From Pseudomonadota bacterium (lineage in GTDB: Bacteria > Pseudomonadota > Gammaproteobacteria > Steroidobacterales > Steroidobacteraceae), in assembly GCA_018241505.1 (NCBI GenBank), contig JAFEDS010000010.1, positions 310,001 through 374,000 of the forward strand: DNA of 64,000 bases. Direction: 5' to 3'. Of this stretch, positions 44,819 through 54,199 are shown piece after piece. Both the position numbers and the translations under genes were made by a program. Within the stretch, counting starts at the first letter, position 1, and each line of letters opens with the position of its first letter. The notes under the pieces were generated by a model. It was not told the origin of the DNA and ran no database searches. It worked only from the letters and a program-made list of their open reading frames with translations.

Positions 44819-46543
44819 ATGCACCTGGTCGCGGTATGCACCGGCAAAACTCGCGCGGTCGAAATCCAAGGCTCGACCGTCCAGACTGCTTATCTGAAAG
44901 CTCAGGTCAGGGGTCCCTGCCGCATCGGCCTCGCCGGCCCTGAGGGCAATGAGACGGCCGTTCACCCGGATACGGTGTACGCCATCGCCCTCGAGCACTA
45001 CGACTATTGGACACAGCGGTTAGGCAGCCACATCAGCCAATCGGGTTACGGCTATTTCGCGGAGAACCTGACAATCGCCGGCCTGGACGAGCAGGCACTG
45101 CACGTGGGTGACGTGTTGCTCATCGGCTCGACTGTGCGGTTAATTGTCACCGGACCGCGCATACCTTGTTTCAAAGTAGCGTGGCGCATGCAGCAACCGC
45201 AGGCCTTTGTCCGTGACTTCGCCGAGTCAGGACGTACCGGCGTGTACTTCGCGGTCCTGCAACCGGGCATGATCGAAGCGGGTGACACGGTTGAGGTCAT
45301 TCACCGTGAATCAGCCAACCCAACGGTAGCAACGCTCGGTGCTGTTGCAAGGGGCGCCGTCGAGATCACAACGGCTGCGCTGGCAAGGCTGCTGGCCCTG
45401 CCCTGTTTGAGCAAGACCGCGGCCCTCCTGCTGGGTGGAATCTACTACAGGTTGCTGGATCAGCCCGATCACACTCGCCACTGGGACGGCTGGCGCGATT
45501 TTGTGGTGTTGGACGTTAAAGATGAAACCGACACCGTCAAATCCTTCGAGTTGGCTCCGGCCGATGCCAAACCATTGCCCCGCTTCGCGGCCGGTCAATA
45601 TGTGACGCTGCAATTTGCGGACCGCACCGGCCAGGAGTTTGTGCGGCCGTGGAGCTTGTCGAGTTATAGCCGCGAGCCGGAGAGCTTTCGAATCACGGTC
45701 AAACGCGAACAACACGCCTCGGCAGCATTGCACGCAGCTATCCACAAGGGCGCCACGGTGAAACTGCGCCCACCGAATGGGCAGTTCAAGTTGGACCGCT
45801 CGCGCGTCATGCCTGTTGTGCTGGTCGCTGCCGGCATCGGAGTGACGCCATTGCTGTCGATGGCCCGAGCCCACTTGGATCGAGGTCCAGGGACGGCGCC
45901 ATTGCGACTGTTTCACTGCGTCCGCAATGGCGCCGCTCACCCGTTGCGCACCGAGATAGCAGAGCTGCAAAGCAGCCACACCGGCTTCAAAGCTCGCTTT
46001 TACTATTCGCAACCCCGCCCCGAAGACGCGCAGACGCCTCACGAGGCAGGCCGTCTCACGGCAGAACGCCTGATTGCAGCAGTGGCGGACCTGCAGATCG
46101 AGTTCGCCGGCAAAATGATTCCGGTACCCTGGTATGAGATCGATATGTATTTGTGCGGCCCCACGCCCTTCCTGGAGCAGATGCACGCTGACCTCATTCA
46201 GCGGGGAGCCCGGCCTGAACGACTCAAGATGGAGTATTTCATGCCGCATGCGCGCCCCCAGCGGGGCCAGTCGGGAATTCCACAGGCAACCGTAAGGTTC
46301 GCGCGCAGCGGCACGCAAACGAGCTGGCGGCAGTCCGAAAACTCAACGCTCCTGCAACTCGGCGGCGCACTCGGACTCGATCTACCCTTTTCGTGTCGGT
46401 CGGGATACTGTGGGAGCTGTCAATGTCGAATTGTGGAAGGCGAAGTGCGCTACGAATACGCACCGCTCTATGACGCGCCGCCCGCGCATGCATTGCTGTG
46501 TTGCGCACGGCCGGCTTCGCCTGTTCTCATTCTCGATGCCTAG
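44819..46543 (+). CDS. MOSC - flavin reductase - [2Fe-2S] ferredoxin fusion protein
   Basis: The 574-residue protein has three parts. Residues 1-165 are a YiiM-like MOSC domain (GYGYFAENLTIAGLDEQALHVGDVLLIGS and GPRIPCFKVAWRM, which contains the cysteine). Residues 230-480 are an FNR-type FAD/NAD(P)H reductase (FAAGQYVTLQFADR, RPWSLSSYSREPESFRITVKR, VLVAAGIGVTPLLSM). Residues 495-574 are a plant-type ferredoxin with CRSGYCGSCQC and a late CARP cysteine. It should pass electrons from NAD(P)H to the MOSC site, which may handle molybdenum-bound or hydroxylamine-like substrates. It is divergent from the lipoprotein gene and ends 3 bases before the LuxR gene. Confidence 0.92.
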   Translation: MHLVAVCTGKTRAVEIQGSTVQTAYLKAQVRGPCRIGLAGPEGNETAVHPDTVYAIALEHYDYWTQRLGSHISQSGYGYFAENLTIAGLDEQALHVGDVLLIGSTVRLIVTGPRIPCFKVAWRMQQPQAFVRDFAESGRTGVYFAVLQPGMIEAGDTVEVIHRESANPTVATLGAVARGAVEITTAALARLLALPCLSKTAALLLGGIYYRLLDQPDHTRHWDGWRDFVVLDVKDETDTVKSFELAPADAKPLPRFAAGQYVTLQFADRTGQEFVRPWSLSSYSREPESFRITVKREQHASAALHAAIHKGATVKLRPPNGQFKLDRSRVMPVVLVAAGIGVTPLLSMARAHLDRGPGTAPLRLFHCVRNGAAHPLRTEIAELQSSHTGFKARFYYSQPRPEDAQTPHEAGRLTAERLIAAVADLQIEFAGKMIPVPWYEIDMYLCGPTPFLEQMHADLIQRGARPERLKMEYFMPHARPQRGQSGIPQATVRFARSGTQTSWRQSENSTLLQLGGALGLDLPFSCRSGYCGSCQCRIVEGEVRYEYAPLYDAPPAHALLCCARPASPVLILDA

Positions 46544-46546
46544 TTC

Positions 46547-49207
46547 ATGAAAAAGCGTCCCCCGGATACTGTAGGCCGCTATCGCCCAGCCGTCGTCACG
46601 CCGCACGAGTTGGTGCGCAGCCGGTTGGTATCGCGGCTCACCGCCCAGAACGAACTGGGCGCGCCCCACTGCACTCTGGTGGTCGGGCCCGCCGGGTTCG
46701 GCAAAACAGCTCTGCTGGCTCAAGCTTACCGTGCGCTCACGGGCGACGGACAGGCCGTTATCTGGCTCGAATGCAATGAGCACGACGCGGACCCGAGCCA
46801 CTTTCTTGCCAGTCTGTATGACGCGGCGGATGCGGCGGGCGCAGATACAACGGATCCGGAATTCAACACATCGGACATCTCGCGCCGGGCCGCCGACCTG
46901 GCCCAGGACATCTACATTTGCATCGATGCTCTCGAGCACATCATTGCCACCGATTCGGAGCCGATGTTGGAGCGCCTGCTGGCCTGCCTGCCCAAGCGTG
47001 CGCGTGTTCTGCTGGGGTCGCGCCGCCAGCCCAATTCATGGTTTCTGGAGCGCGAGCTGCAAGGGCTCGCCGCCACGATTGAAGCGAATGAATTGCGGCT
47101 CACCCGGCTCGAGTTGGCTGAGTTGCTCAAGGAGCGCTTTACGCCGGAGCAGGTCCTGTTGGTTTCGGCGCTCACGGAAGGTTGGCCGGTCGCAGCGCAA
47201 TTGACCCGGCTGCGCGCGCGAGACATCTCCTCCGTAGGCGAAATGCTCGAGCGCCTGGCGCACGAGGGCTTGGGGTTGTTCGAATACCTCGCACACAAGG
47301 TCCTCGAAGGTCTCTCGCCCGAGCATCGCGAGCTGCTGCGAGCAACTTCGATCCTGAGCTCGATCACGCCCGCCTTGGCAAATGCCCTGCTGCAGCGAGA
47401 CGACGGCTATGCACTCCTGTCCGGAGTTCTGCGCCTGGCCCCCATCGTCAGTGTCACCAGCGACCAGGAATTGACACTGCGTGTGCATCCGCTGCTCAGG
47501 CAATACATGCGCGGCGAGCTGGCCCGCATGGGACAGGAGCACGTTCAGGCACTGCATCGCAGAGCCGCCCGCGTCCTGCTCACGAGTGGGCAGATCCTGG
47601 AAGCCGTACAACATGCGCTCGCAGCCGATGACCTGCCGCTCGCCGTGGAGGTGTTTGATCAGGCCGGTGGCGAGGAAATGATCTTCACTCTGGGCCCGCG
47701 CCAGGTGGCCACGGTGATCGCGACTCTGCCACCTGCCGCGCGCCCGCTGTCGCTGCGGCTGCAATTCGCGGACTTTTTGCTGGCCCTGGCGGAGGGGCAT
47801 GCCCGGCTGGCCGCCGACTTCCGCACGCGGTTGCTGCAGAATCTGACACTGAGCAGCGATGGCGCCCACGAGCCGCACGCTCTGTGGCGGCAATTCGCGG
47901 CCGACTATGCCAATGCGACCATTGCGTTGCTGGCGGACCTGAACGAAGGTGTCAACCCGGACGTGCTCGAACGTTGCGCGGCGGTCGAGCGCCTGTCGCA
48001 TTTGAATTTCGCGCGCAATGAAGCCTATCTGGGCCTGATCCTGGCCCTCGAGGTGCTGATTTTCTGCAGGCATACCAACGCAGGCGAAGCTCGCCGGGCT
48101 CTCAATGACTACATTGCGTTGTGTGAGCGAAACCACTTCGCCCCGCATCTGCCGTCCGTCAATCCACAAAGGGGCATGCTCGCTTTCCTGGAAGGCGACT
48201 TCGACTCGGCGCTGAATTTTCTCGCCCGGCCCCAGTCCAAACGCATTGACCGGTTCGCGGAGCCGGAGCTGCTGCTCGCGCAGCTCAGCAAGTGCCTGGT
48301 GAGCTGGATTGAGTATGAGCGCAATGACCCCGAAGCGGCGTTTTCCCTCATAGACAGCACGGTCATCGATCCGGACCGAACGCTCCCGGAGTGCTGGGCA
48401 TTGTCATGTTGCCTCAGGGCGCTGTGCCTGGAGGCACTGAATCGCCCGGCCGAGGCTGACCACGTATTGGAGCAGGAACAACGACAGGCGCGCCGCCGGG
48501 ACGCACGCCGTCTGAGCCTGATCATCGACGCCCAGGGACTGGAGATCAGTCTGCGACGCTCGAAACCGGAGCTCAGTCAGCTCGATATGCTGGAACAGGC
48601 ACTGCAACAGGAAGTGATTCGAACGGAAGCATCCTGGCTGTTTGTGTTGGTGCTGGGCCGGGCTGTTATTCCCGCACTGGTTGCGACCGGTCAACACGTG
48701 CGAGCCCGCCGGCTTGCTGAGTCCGTCGTGACTCGCGCGCAATCGTGTGGCAACCCGCTTCTCAGTGCCACGGGCCGGATACTGGCGGCTCGAGCCGCGG
48801 ACGCGGCTGGGGATAGCACCGGGGCTCATGAGCAACTCGCGGCAGCCCTGAACATCACCGGCCCCATGCGAGTTGTACGCCCCTACATGGATTGCTGGCC
48901 CAAGGCCACCGCGCCGCTGCTGCATATCCTCGCACAGCAAATTTCGGCTCAGACGGGCGAGCACATCCGCCAGATCCTGCGGCTTCTGGATGCGACCGTG
49001 CCGGGTACTCATGCCGGTTGGAGCGAGCTCTCCGAGCGCGAGCGCGACGTGTTGTCGGCGCTATCGGCGCATACCACCACCAAGGCCATCGCCAAGCAGC
49101 TCGGCCTGTCGCCGGAGACCGTCAAGCATCACTTGAAACGCATCTTCGCCAAACTCGACGTCCACAGCAGGACTGAAGCCCTGGAGTGGTTGGCCAGGCT
49201 GCCGTAA
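46547..49207 (+). CDS. MalT-like LuxR-family ATP-dependent transcriptional activator
   Basis: The 886-residue protein is a STAND-type regulator. The Walker A motif GPAGFGKT is at residues 47-54, with the typical opening RYRPAVVTPHELVRSRLVSRL and a Walker B-like DIYICIDALEHI. Winged-helix and TPR-like regions follow. A LuxR HTH closes the protein (LSERERDVLSALSAHTTTKAIAKQLGLSPETVKHHLKRIFAKLDVHSRTEALEWL). Such proteins oligomerise when they bind ATP and an inducer, then activate promoters. Its start is 4 bases after the MOSC gene, and the TonB receptor follows 108 bases downstream. The receptor-amidohydrolase operon is the likely target. Confidence 0.92.
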   Translation: MKKRPPDTVGRYRPAVVTPHELVRSRLVSRLTAQNELGAPHCTLVVGPAGFGKTALLAQAYRALTGDGQAVIWLECNEHDADPSHFLASLYDAADAAGADTTDPEFNTSDISRRAADLAQDIYICIDALEHIIATDSEPMLERLLACLPKRARVLLGSRRQPNSWFLERELQGLAATIEANELRLTRLELAELLKERFTPEQVLLVSALTEGWPVAAQLTRLRARDISSVGEMLERLAHEGLGLFEYLAHKVLEGLSPEHRELLRATSILSSITPALANALLQRDDGYALLSGVLRLAPIVSVTSDQELTLRVHPLLRQYMRGELARMGQEHVQALHRRAARVLLTSGQILEAVQHALAADDLPLAVEVFDQAGGEEMIFTLGPRQVATVIATLPPAARPLSLRLQFADFLLALAEGHARLAADFRTRLLQNLTLSSDGAHEPHALWRQFAADYANATIALLADLNEGVNPDVLERCAAVERLSHLNFARNEAYLGLILALEVLIFCRHTNAGEARRALNDYIALCERNHFAPHLPSVNPQRGMLAFLEGDFDSALNFLARPQSKRIDRFAEPELLLAQLSKCLVSWIEYERNDPEAAFSLIDSTVIDPDRTLPECWALSCCLRALCLEALNRPAEADHVLEQEQRQARRRDARRLSLIIDAQGLEISLRRSKPELSQLDMLEQALQQEVIRTEASWLFVLVLGRAVIPALVATGQHVRARRLAESVVTRAQSCGNPLLSATGRILAARAADAAGDSTGAHEQLAAALNITGPMRVVRPYMDCWPKATAPLLHILAQQISAQTGEHIRQILRLLDATVPGTHAGWSELSERERDVLSALSAHTTTKAIAKQLGLSPETVKHHLKRIFAKLDVHSRTEALEWLARLP

Positions 49208-49315
49208 CGCCATCCCCCGGGATCGGCCATCCCATCCCCCGCGAGTCCCCTTGTCCGCCCCCGCCGCCGGCGCTTTCAATCGAGCCTGGGGTGCAGTGTG
49301 GAGTTACCAAAAACA

Positions 49316-51400
49316 ATGCGATCAATGATCCGAATGGCCGTGGCTGCGGGGGCCGCCATTGCCTTAACACAGCAGGCGGTCGCTGAAGACACCGTCGAAG
49401 AAGTGGTCGTTACCGCGCAGAAGCGCAGTGAGCGCCTGCAGGAAGTACCCATCCAGGTCGACGTGTTCAATGCCCAGACCATTTCTGACGCCGGCATCCA
49501 CGACACGTCCGACTTCATCGGCTACGTACCCAACATGACCTTCGACCGGGCTGACAGCTACCGGAACAGCTTCGTGGTCGTCAGGGGCCTGGCGCAAGTC
49601 ACGAACGCCGACCCGCCGATCGCCGTAATCGTCGACGGCGTCCCGCAGGTTGATCAGAAGCAATTCAACATGCAGCTTTTCGACGTCAACCAGGTGGAAG
49701 TCCTGAAGGGGCCACAGGGCACCCTGTACGGGCGCGATGCCATCGGCGGCGCGGTCATCATCAATACGCAGAATCCAACGGGTCAGCTATCCGGCTACGC
49801 CAATGCCACCGCGGGTAACGGTGAAGCCTTCTCGACCACGGCGGGCCTCTCCGGACCGCTCGGCACCGACAAAGTGCTGTTTCGCCTTTCCGGCAACTAC
49901 GTGCACCAGGGGGGTTTGACCGACAACAACTACCTGGGCACGAAGTCCGATTTCGTGAATTTTGATTACACGACCCGCGCCCGCCTGACGTTCCTCCTGA
50001 GCGATGCCTGGACGGTCGATTTCCGGGGCCAGTTCGGTCAGTTCAGTGGCGCGACCAACCAGTACAGTTGGGTACAGGCTGAAAGCACCAACGTCTACGT
50101 CGATCCCACCAACAGCATACGGCCCCATTCCCGGGGCGACTCGACTGACGCGGTCATCAAAGTCGACGGCGACCTCGGCTTTGCGAAACTCACCTGGATC
50201 AACGGCTACAACCGGATTACGGAAGTGAATCGCGCGGATCTCGACTTCAGCAACCCGGTGCAGGATCCCACCGGCTTCCTGGGACTGGGTTTCCAGGTCG
50301 GCCAGGGCCAGGACCTGGACGCCAAGATCTACTCCGAAGAGCTGCGCCTCACCTCCCAGGCGGGCGGCCCGCTGCGCTGGGTGGGCGGCCTCTCCTACCA
50401 GTATTCGGACAAGACCCTGCAGACCCGCGCCTTCGTCGACCTGGATGGCGACTACAACCAGATCAACAATCCGGCACTCGTGATCGTCAACAACAACATC
50501 CGCAACCGCTACCGCTCGCAGGGCGTTTTCGGCCAGGTCGACTACGATATTCTGCCGCAACTGACGCTGACCGGAGGCCTTCGCTACGACCGCGACGTGC
50601 GCGACCAGCGCGACCTGGTCGGCCTCAAGTCGTACAACGCCACCTTCGTCGCCACTCAACCAAAGGTGACCCTGACCTACAAGCCCTCACGTGAGCTGAC
50701 GTTCTATGGAACCGCCAGCAGCGGCTATCGGCCCGGCGGATTCAATGCCAGTCCGATTTCGCCGACGTACAAAAGCGAGTACGTGCGCAGCTTCGAGGCA
50801 GGGTTCAAGACATCGCTCCTCGAAGGCCGGTTGCAAGTCAACGGCGCGGCTTTCTTCGAGAATGACCACAACTATCAGTACTACTATGTCGATGTGGCCA
50901 CGGCCTCGCAGATCGATCAGAACATCGACCGGGTCGAGGTGAAAGGCGGGGAGCTGGAAGCCCAGTTCCACCCATTGAGCCACTGGCTGATTTTCGCGAA
51001 CTTCGGCTACAGCGACGCGAAGATCAAGCAGTTGAATTCCCTTCCTCAATATGTTGGCAACTATACCCCGAACCTCACTCCATGGAACGCGGCCCTGGGC
51101 ACCGAGTATCGAGCGCCGCTGGTGGGAGACCTGAAATGGTACGGACGCATCGACGCCCAACTGTATGGCCGCAAATATTGGCAGGTGGACAACATGGACG
51201 TGCAGAACGCCAAGCAATACCTGAACGCGCGGTTGGGTATCGAGGCCGACAAGTGGGGAGCCTACGTCTGGGGACGAAACATAACTGACACCCGTGCCTA
51301 CTCGCAGTACGTCTCGCCGTCGCTCGGAATTGGTGTTGCCGGCCTCGGGTTCCTGGTCGAGCCGGCCACTTATGGCATCGAGCTGAACGTCAAATTCTGA
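49316..51400 (+). CDS. TonB-dependent outer-membrane receptor
   Basis: The probable start is the ATG at 49316 (signal peptide MRSMIRMAVAAGAAIALTQQAVA); a GTG at 49298 would add six residues. The 694-residue protein has a plug with VEEVVVTAQKRSERLQEVPIQVDVFNAQTISDAGIHDTSDFIGYVPN and VEVLKGPQGTLYGRDAIGGAVIINTQNP, and a barrel ending in FLVEPATYGIELNVKF. It is shorter than the receptor at 29706. Its stop codon lies one base from the amidohydrolase start, so it leads an operon with catabolic enzymes and probably imports their substrate. Confidence 0.93.
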   Translation: MRSMIRMAVAAGAAIALTQQAVAEDTVEEVVVTAQKRSERLQEVPIQVDVFNAQTISDAGIHDTSDFIGYVPNMTFDRADSYRNSFVVVRGLAQVTNADPPIAVIVDGVPQVDQKQFNMQLFDVNQVEVLKGPQGTLYGRDAIGGAVIINTQNPTGQLSGYANATAGNGEAFSTTAGLSGPLGTDKVLFRLSGNYVHQGGLTDNNYLGTKSDFVNFDYTTRARLTFLLSDAWTVDFRGQFGQFSGATNQYSWVQAESTNVYVDPTNSIRPHSRGDSTDAVIKVDGDLGFAKLTWINGYNRITEVNRADLDFSNPVQDPTGFLGLGFQVGQGQDLDAKIYSEELRLTSQAGGPLRWVGGLSYQYSDKTLQTRAFVDLDGDYNQINNPALVIVNNNIRNRYRSQGVFGQVDYDILPQLTLTGGLRYDRDVRDQRDLVGLKSYNATFVATQPKVTLTYKPSRELTFYGTASSGYRPGGFNASPISPTYKSEYVRSFEAGFKTSLLEGRLQVNGAAFFENDHNYQYYYVDVATASQIDQNIDRVEVKGGELEAQFHPLSHWLIFANFGYSDAKIKQLNSLPQYVGNYTPNLTPWNAALGTEYRAPLVGDLKWYGRIDAQLYGRKYWQVDNMDVQNAKQYLNARLGIEADKWGAYVWGRNITDTRAYSQYVSPSLGIGVAGLGFLVEPATYGIELNVKF

Positions 51401-51401
51401 A

Positions 51402-52637
51402 ATGACCACTCTTACGATCAAGACCCGCCGTTATTTTGACGGAGAGAAGCTGCACACCGCAGAGCGGCTAACTGTCATAGTACGCGGTGGCCGCATCGTC
51501 GGAGTGTCCGATGTCGCGGACGATGCCAGTAAAACGGACGAGATCGATGCATCCTCGCTCACCCTGCTGCCCGGCCTGATTGACGCGCACTTTCACCCGG
51601 TCAGCGCCTCGTTCGATGTCAGCGTGGTGGATCGTTCCCATCCCTCACTACGCGCACTGGATGCCCGCAAACATCTGGAGTCCGCGTTGCTCCGGGGCTT
51701 CACGACTGTGCGTGATGCCGGTGGCGGTGACATCGGCCTGGTTCGTGCGACAGAGCTGGGATTGATACGCGGACCCCGCCTGTTGATAGCCGGCAAAGCA
51801 CTCTCTCAAACCGGCGGACATGGCGATATGCGGCCGGCCGATGCCGTACCCATTTGCTCCTGTGGCTATAGCGGCGCCCTCAGTGCAGTCGTGGATGGAC
51901 CCGAGCAAATGCGCCAGGCCGTGCGCGAGCAACTGCGTCAAGGGGCGTCACAAATCAAGCTGTTTGTTTCCGGCGGGGTCCTGTCTCCGACCGACCCGCT
52001 CTGGATGAACCAGTTCACCGATGCGGAGATTCGCGCGGCGGTCGAAGAGGCCGAGACACGCCGTACGTACGTCATGGCGCACGCGCATACCGCTGATGCC
52101 GTACTGCGCTGTATCAAAAATGGAGTCAGATCGATCGAGCACGGTACGCTGATGAATCGCGAGAGTGCCGACGCTGTCGCGGCAGCCGGCGCCTTTGTGG
52201 TGCCCACCCTCGCGGTAGTGGACGTGTTACGCCAGGACGCGGCGCGGCTGCCCCCTGGCGCCGGCGAGAAATTGGGGATGATTGCTGACCAGAACGCCGA
52301 GTCGCTCGAGCTCTGTGGCCGAGCCGGTGTGAAGCTGGGATTCGGCACCGATTTGTTCGGCGGGTTGCGCGATCGGCAGGCCGACGAGTTCATTACCCGA
52401 GGTCGCGTCCAGTCCGCGTCCGACATCATCCGTTCAGCCACCCGCGTCAACGCCGAATTGCTCAACATGGCTGGACAAATCGGCACGATCGCGCCGAATG
52501 CCTGCGCCGACATCATCGGAGTTACCGGCGACCCTCTCAACGATCCGCGCGTGTTGGGCGAACCCGAACGCCATTTGAAGCTCGTGATCCGCGGTGGCGA
52601 GGTTGTCCTGAATCGTTTAACGGAGAATCCGCAATGA
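51402..52637 (+). CDS. Amidohydrolase (imidazolonepropionase/prolidase-like)
   Basis: The 411-residue protein has the TIM-barrel amidohydrolase set: H63-x-H65 in GLIDAHFHP, the metal-bridging lysine candidate in QIKLFVSGGV, histidines in VMAHAHT and SIEHGTLM, and the aspartate in LGFGTDLFGG. The N- and C-terminal beta-sandwich parts are present. Enzymes of this type hydrolyse amide bonds in cyclic or peptide substrates, for example Xaa-Pro, imidazolones or hydantoin-like rings. It has no signal peptide, so it works in the cytoplasm. It begins one base after the TonB receptor and overlaps the next gene as ATGA. Confidence 0.91.
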   Translation: MTTLTIKTRRYFDGEKLHTAERLTVIVRGGRIVGVSDVADDASKTDEIDASSLTLLPGLIDAHFHPVSASFDVSVVDRSHPSLRALDARKHLESALLRGFTTVRDAGGGDIGLVRATELGLIRGPRLLIAGKALSQTGGHGDMRPADAVPICSCGYSGALSAVVDGPEQMRQAVREQLRQGASQIKLFVSGGVLSPTDPLWMNQFTDAEIRAAVEEAETRRTYVMAHAHTADAVLRCIKNGVRSIEHGTLMNRESADAVAAAGAFVVPTLAVVDVLRQDAARLPPGAGEKLGMIADQNAESLELCGRAGVKLGFGTDLFGGLRDRQADEFITRGRVQSASDIIRSATRVNAELLNMAGQIGTIAPNACADIIGVTGDPLNDPRVLGEPERHLKLVIRGGEVVLNRLTENPQ

Positions 52638-54199
52638 ATACAGTCGCACCCGTGTTGGGTGTGGACGTCGGTGGAACAAACACTGACGCCGTCATCATGG
52701 TGGGCGATGAAGTCATTGCCGCCGCCAAGCGAGCCACGACGCCGGATGTTGGCGATGGATTGATTGCAGTCGCTCGTGCCGTGCTGGATGCAGCGAAGCT
52801 GTCACCTTCCAGCCTGGCTTCCGTAATGATCGGCACCACCCAATTCATCAATGCCTTCGTGCAAAGACGCGATCTGACACAGGTGGCTGCGGTCCGGGTG
52901 GCCCTGCCGAAGTCCGACGGCATTCCACCCATGGTGGGTTGGCCACAGGACCTCATCGATGTCGTCGGCCGGCACGGCTACCTGGTGGGCGGCGGATCCT
53001 TCTATGACGGACGTGAATACGCCAATCTAGACACCGAAGCTTTGGAACAGGCTGCCAGGGACATCAAGGCCAAGGGAGTTCGGGCCATCGCCGTGACCAG
53101 CGGGTTTGCCCCTGTAAGACCGGACATCGAGCAGCGCGCGGCTGAAGCGATCCTGAGCGTTCATCCAGAGGCGGACATCACCCTGTCGCATGAAGTGGGT
53201 GGCCTGGGCCTGATCGACCGGGAAAATGCCGCGCTCATCAACTCGTCGCTGCGGCAACTGTCGCGCAAGGTCGTGACTTCACTCCAGGGCGCCCTGGGTC
53301 AACTGGGCGTTCATGCACCGATCTTCCTGAGCCAGAACGACGGCACGCTGGTATCGACCGGCTACGCGACTCAGTTTCCCATCGTGACCTGCTCGGCGGG
53401 GCCAACTAACAGCATTCGCGGCGCCGCGTTCCTGACAGGACTGCGGGACGCGATTGTCATGGACATTGGCGGCACCACCACGGACCTCGGTTTTCTGGTG
53501 AAAGGCTTTCCGCGCGAGACCGCCACTGCCCACCTCATTGGAGGTGTTCGGACGAATTTCCGCATGCCGGACGTTCTCTCCATCGCGTTGGGCGGTGGCA
53601 CCCGTGTCAGGGGTTCCGCGGACAACATCTCACTCGGCCCCGACTCCGTTGGCTATGAGCTGACCCGGCGTGGTTTGATTTTCGGCGGCACCGACCTGAC
53701 CACCACGGATATCGCCGTCCGTGCGGGTCACGTCTCACTCGGTGACGCCAGCAGAGTGCGCTCCATCGATCAGGGCCTGGTCGATGCCACACTCGACCGC
53801 ATACACCTGCAGATTGAAGACTCCATTGACCAGATGAAGACCAGCAGCCAGCCGGTCCCGGTCATTCTGGTTGGCGGCGGCCACATCCTGCTGAGCCGTA
53901 CCCTGCGCGGCACCTCGAAGGTTCATCGGCCGCAACATGCCGACGTTGCCAACGCGGTGGGAGCCGCCATCTCCATGGTGAGCGGCCGCGTCGACCGGAT
54001 GTTTGATTTCGCCGCGGGCCGCGAAAAAGCTCTCGGGCAAGCGAAAGAGGAAGCGCGTTCTGCCGCCATTGCCGCCGGCGCCGAGCCGGACTCGGTCGAG
54101 ATCGTCGAATTGACCGAGCTGCCGATGACTCATATGCGCACGAGCGCGGTTCAAGTGAAAGTCCGCGCGGTGGGCAAGCTGCGGGTAGGAGCCCTGTGA
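52634..54199 (+). CDS. Hydantoinase A/5-oxoprolinase-type ATP-dependent subunit
   Basis: The 521-residue protein starts APVLGVDVGGTNTDAVIMVGDEVIAAAKRATTPDVGDGL, the hydantoinase/oxoprolinase N-terminal ASKHA-like region, and continues with the GTTQFINAF segment. It then gives VMDIGGTTTDLGFLVKGFPRE, a second phosphate-binding segment, and ends with VPVILVGGGHILLSRTLRG. Such proteins open five-membered cyclic amides using ATP, usually with a HyuB-like partner. No HyuB is present; the next gene encodes a DUF917 protein, which often takes its place. The start overlaps the amidohydrolase stop as ATGA, and the stop overlaps the next start as TGATG. Confidence 0.9.
   Translation: MNTVAPVLGVDVGGTNTDAVIMVGDEVIAAAKRATTPDVGDGLIAVARAVLDAAKLSPSSLASVMIGTTQFINAFVQRRDLTQVAAVRVALPKSDGIPPMVGWPQDLIDVVGRHGYLVGGGSFYDGREYANLDTEALEQAARDIKAKGVRAIAVTSGFAPVRPDIEQRAAEAILSVHPEADITLSHEVGGLGLIDRENAALINSSLRQLSRKVVTSLQGALGQLGVHAPIFLSQNDGTLVSTGYATQFPIVTCSAGPTNSIRGAAFLTGLRDAIVMDIGGTTTDLGFLVKGFPRETATAHLIGGVRTNFRMPDVLSIALGGGTRVRGSADNISLGPDSVGYELTRRGLIFGGTDLTTTDIAVRAGHVSLGDASRVRSIDQGLVDATLDRIHLQIEDSIDQMKTSSQPVPVILVGGGHILLSRTLRGTSKVHRPQHADVANAVGAAISMVSGRVDRMFDFAAGREKALGQAKEEARSAAIAAGAEPDSVEIVELTELPMTHMRTSAVQVKVRAVGKLRVGAL

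Noticed and set aside
45311-46318. 335-residue minus-strand frame opposite the MOSC fusion gene
   Set aside because: The other strand encodes three recognisable domains over the same bases.
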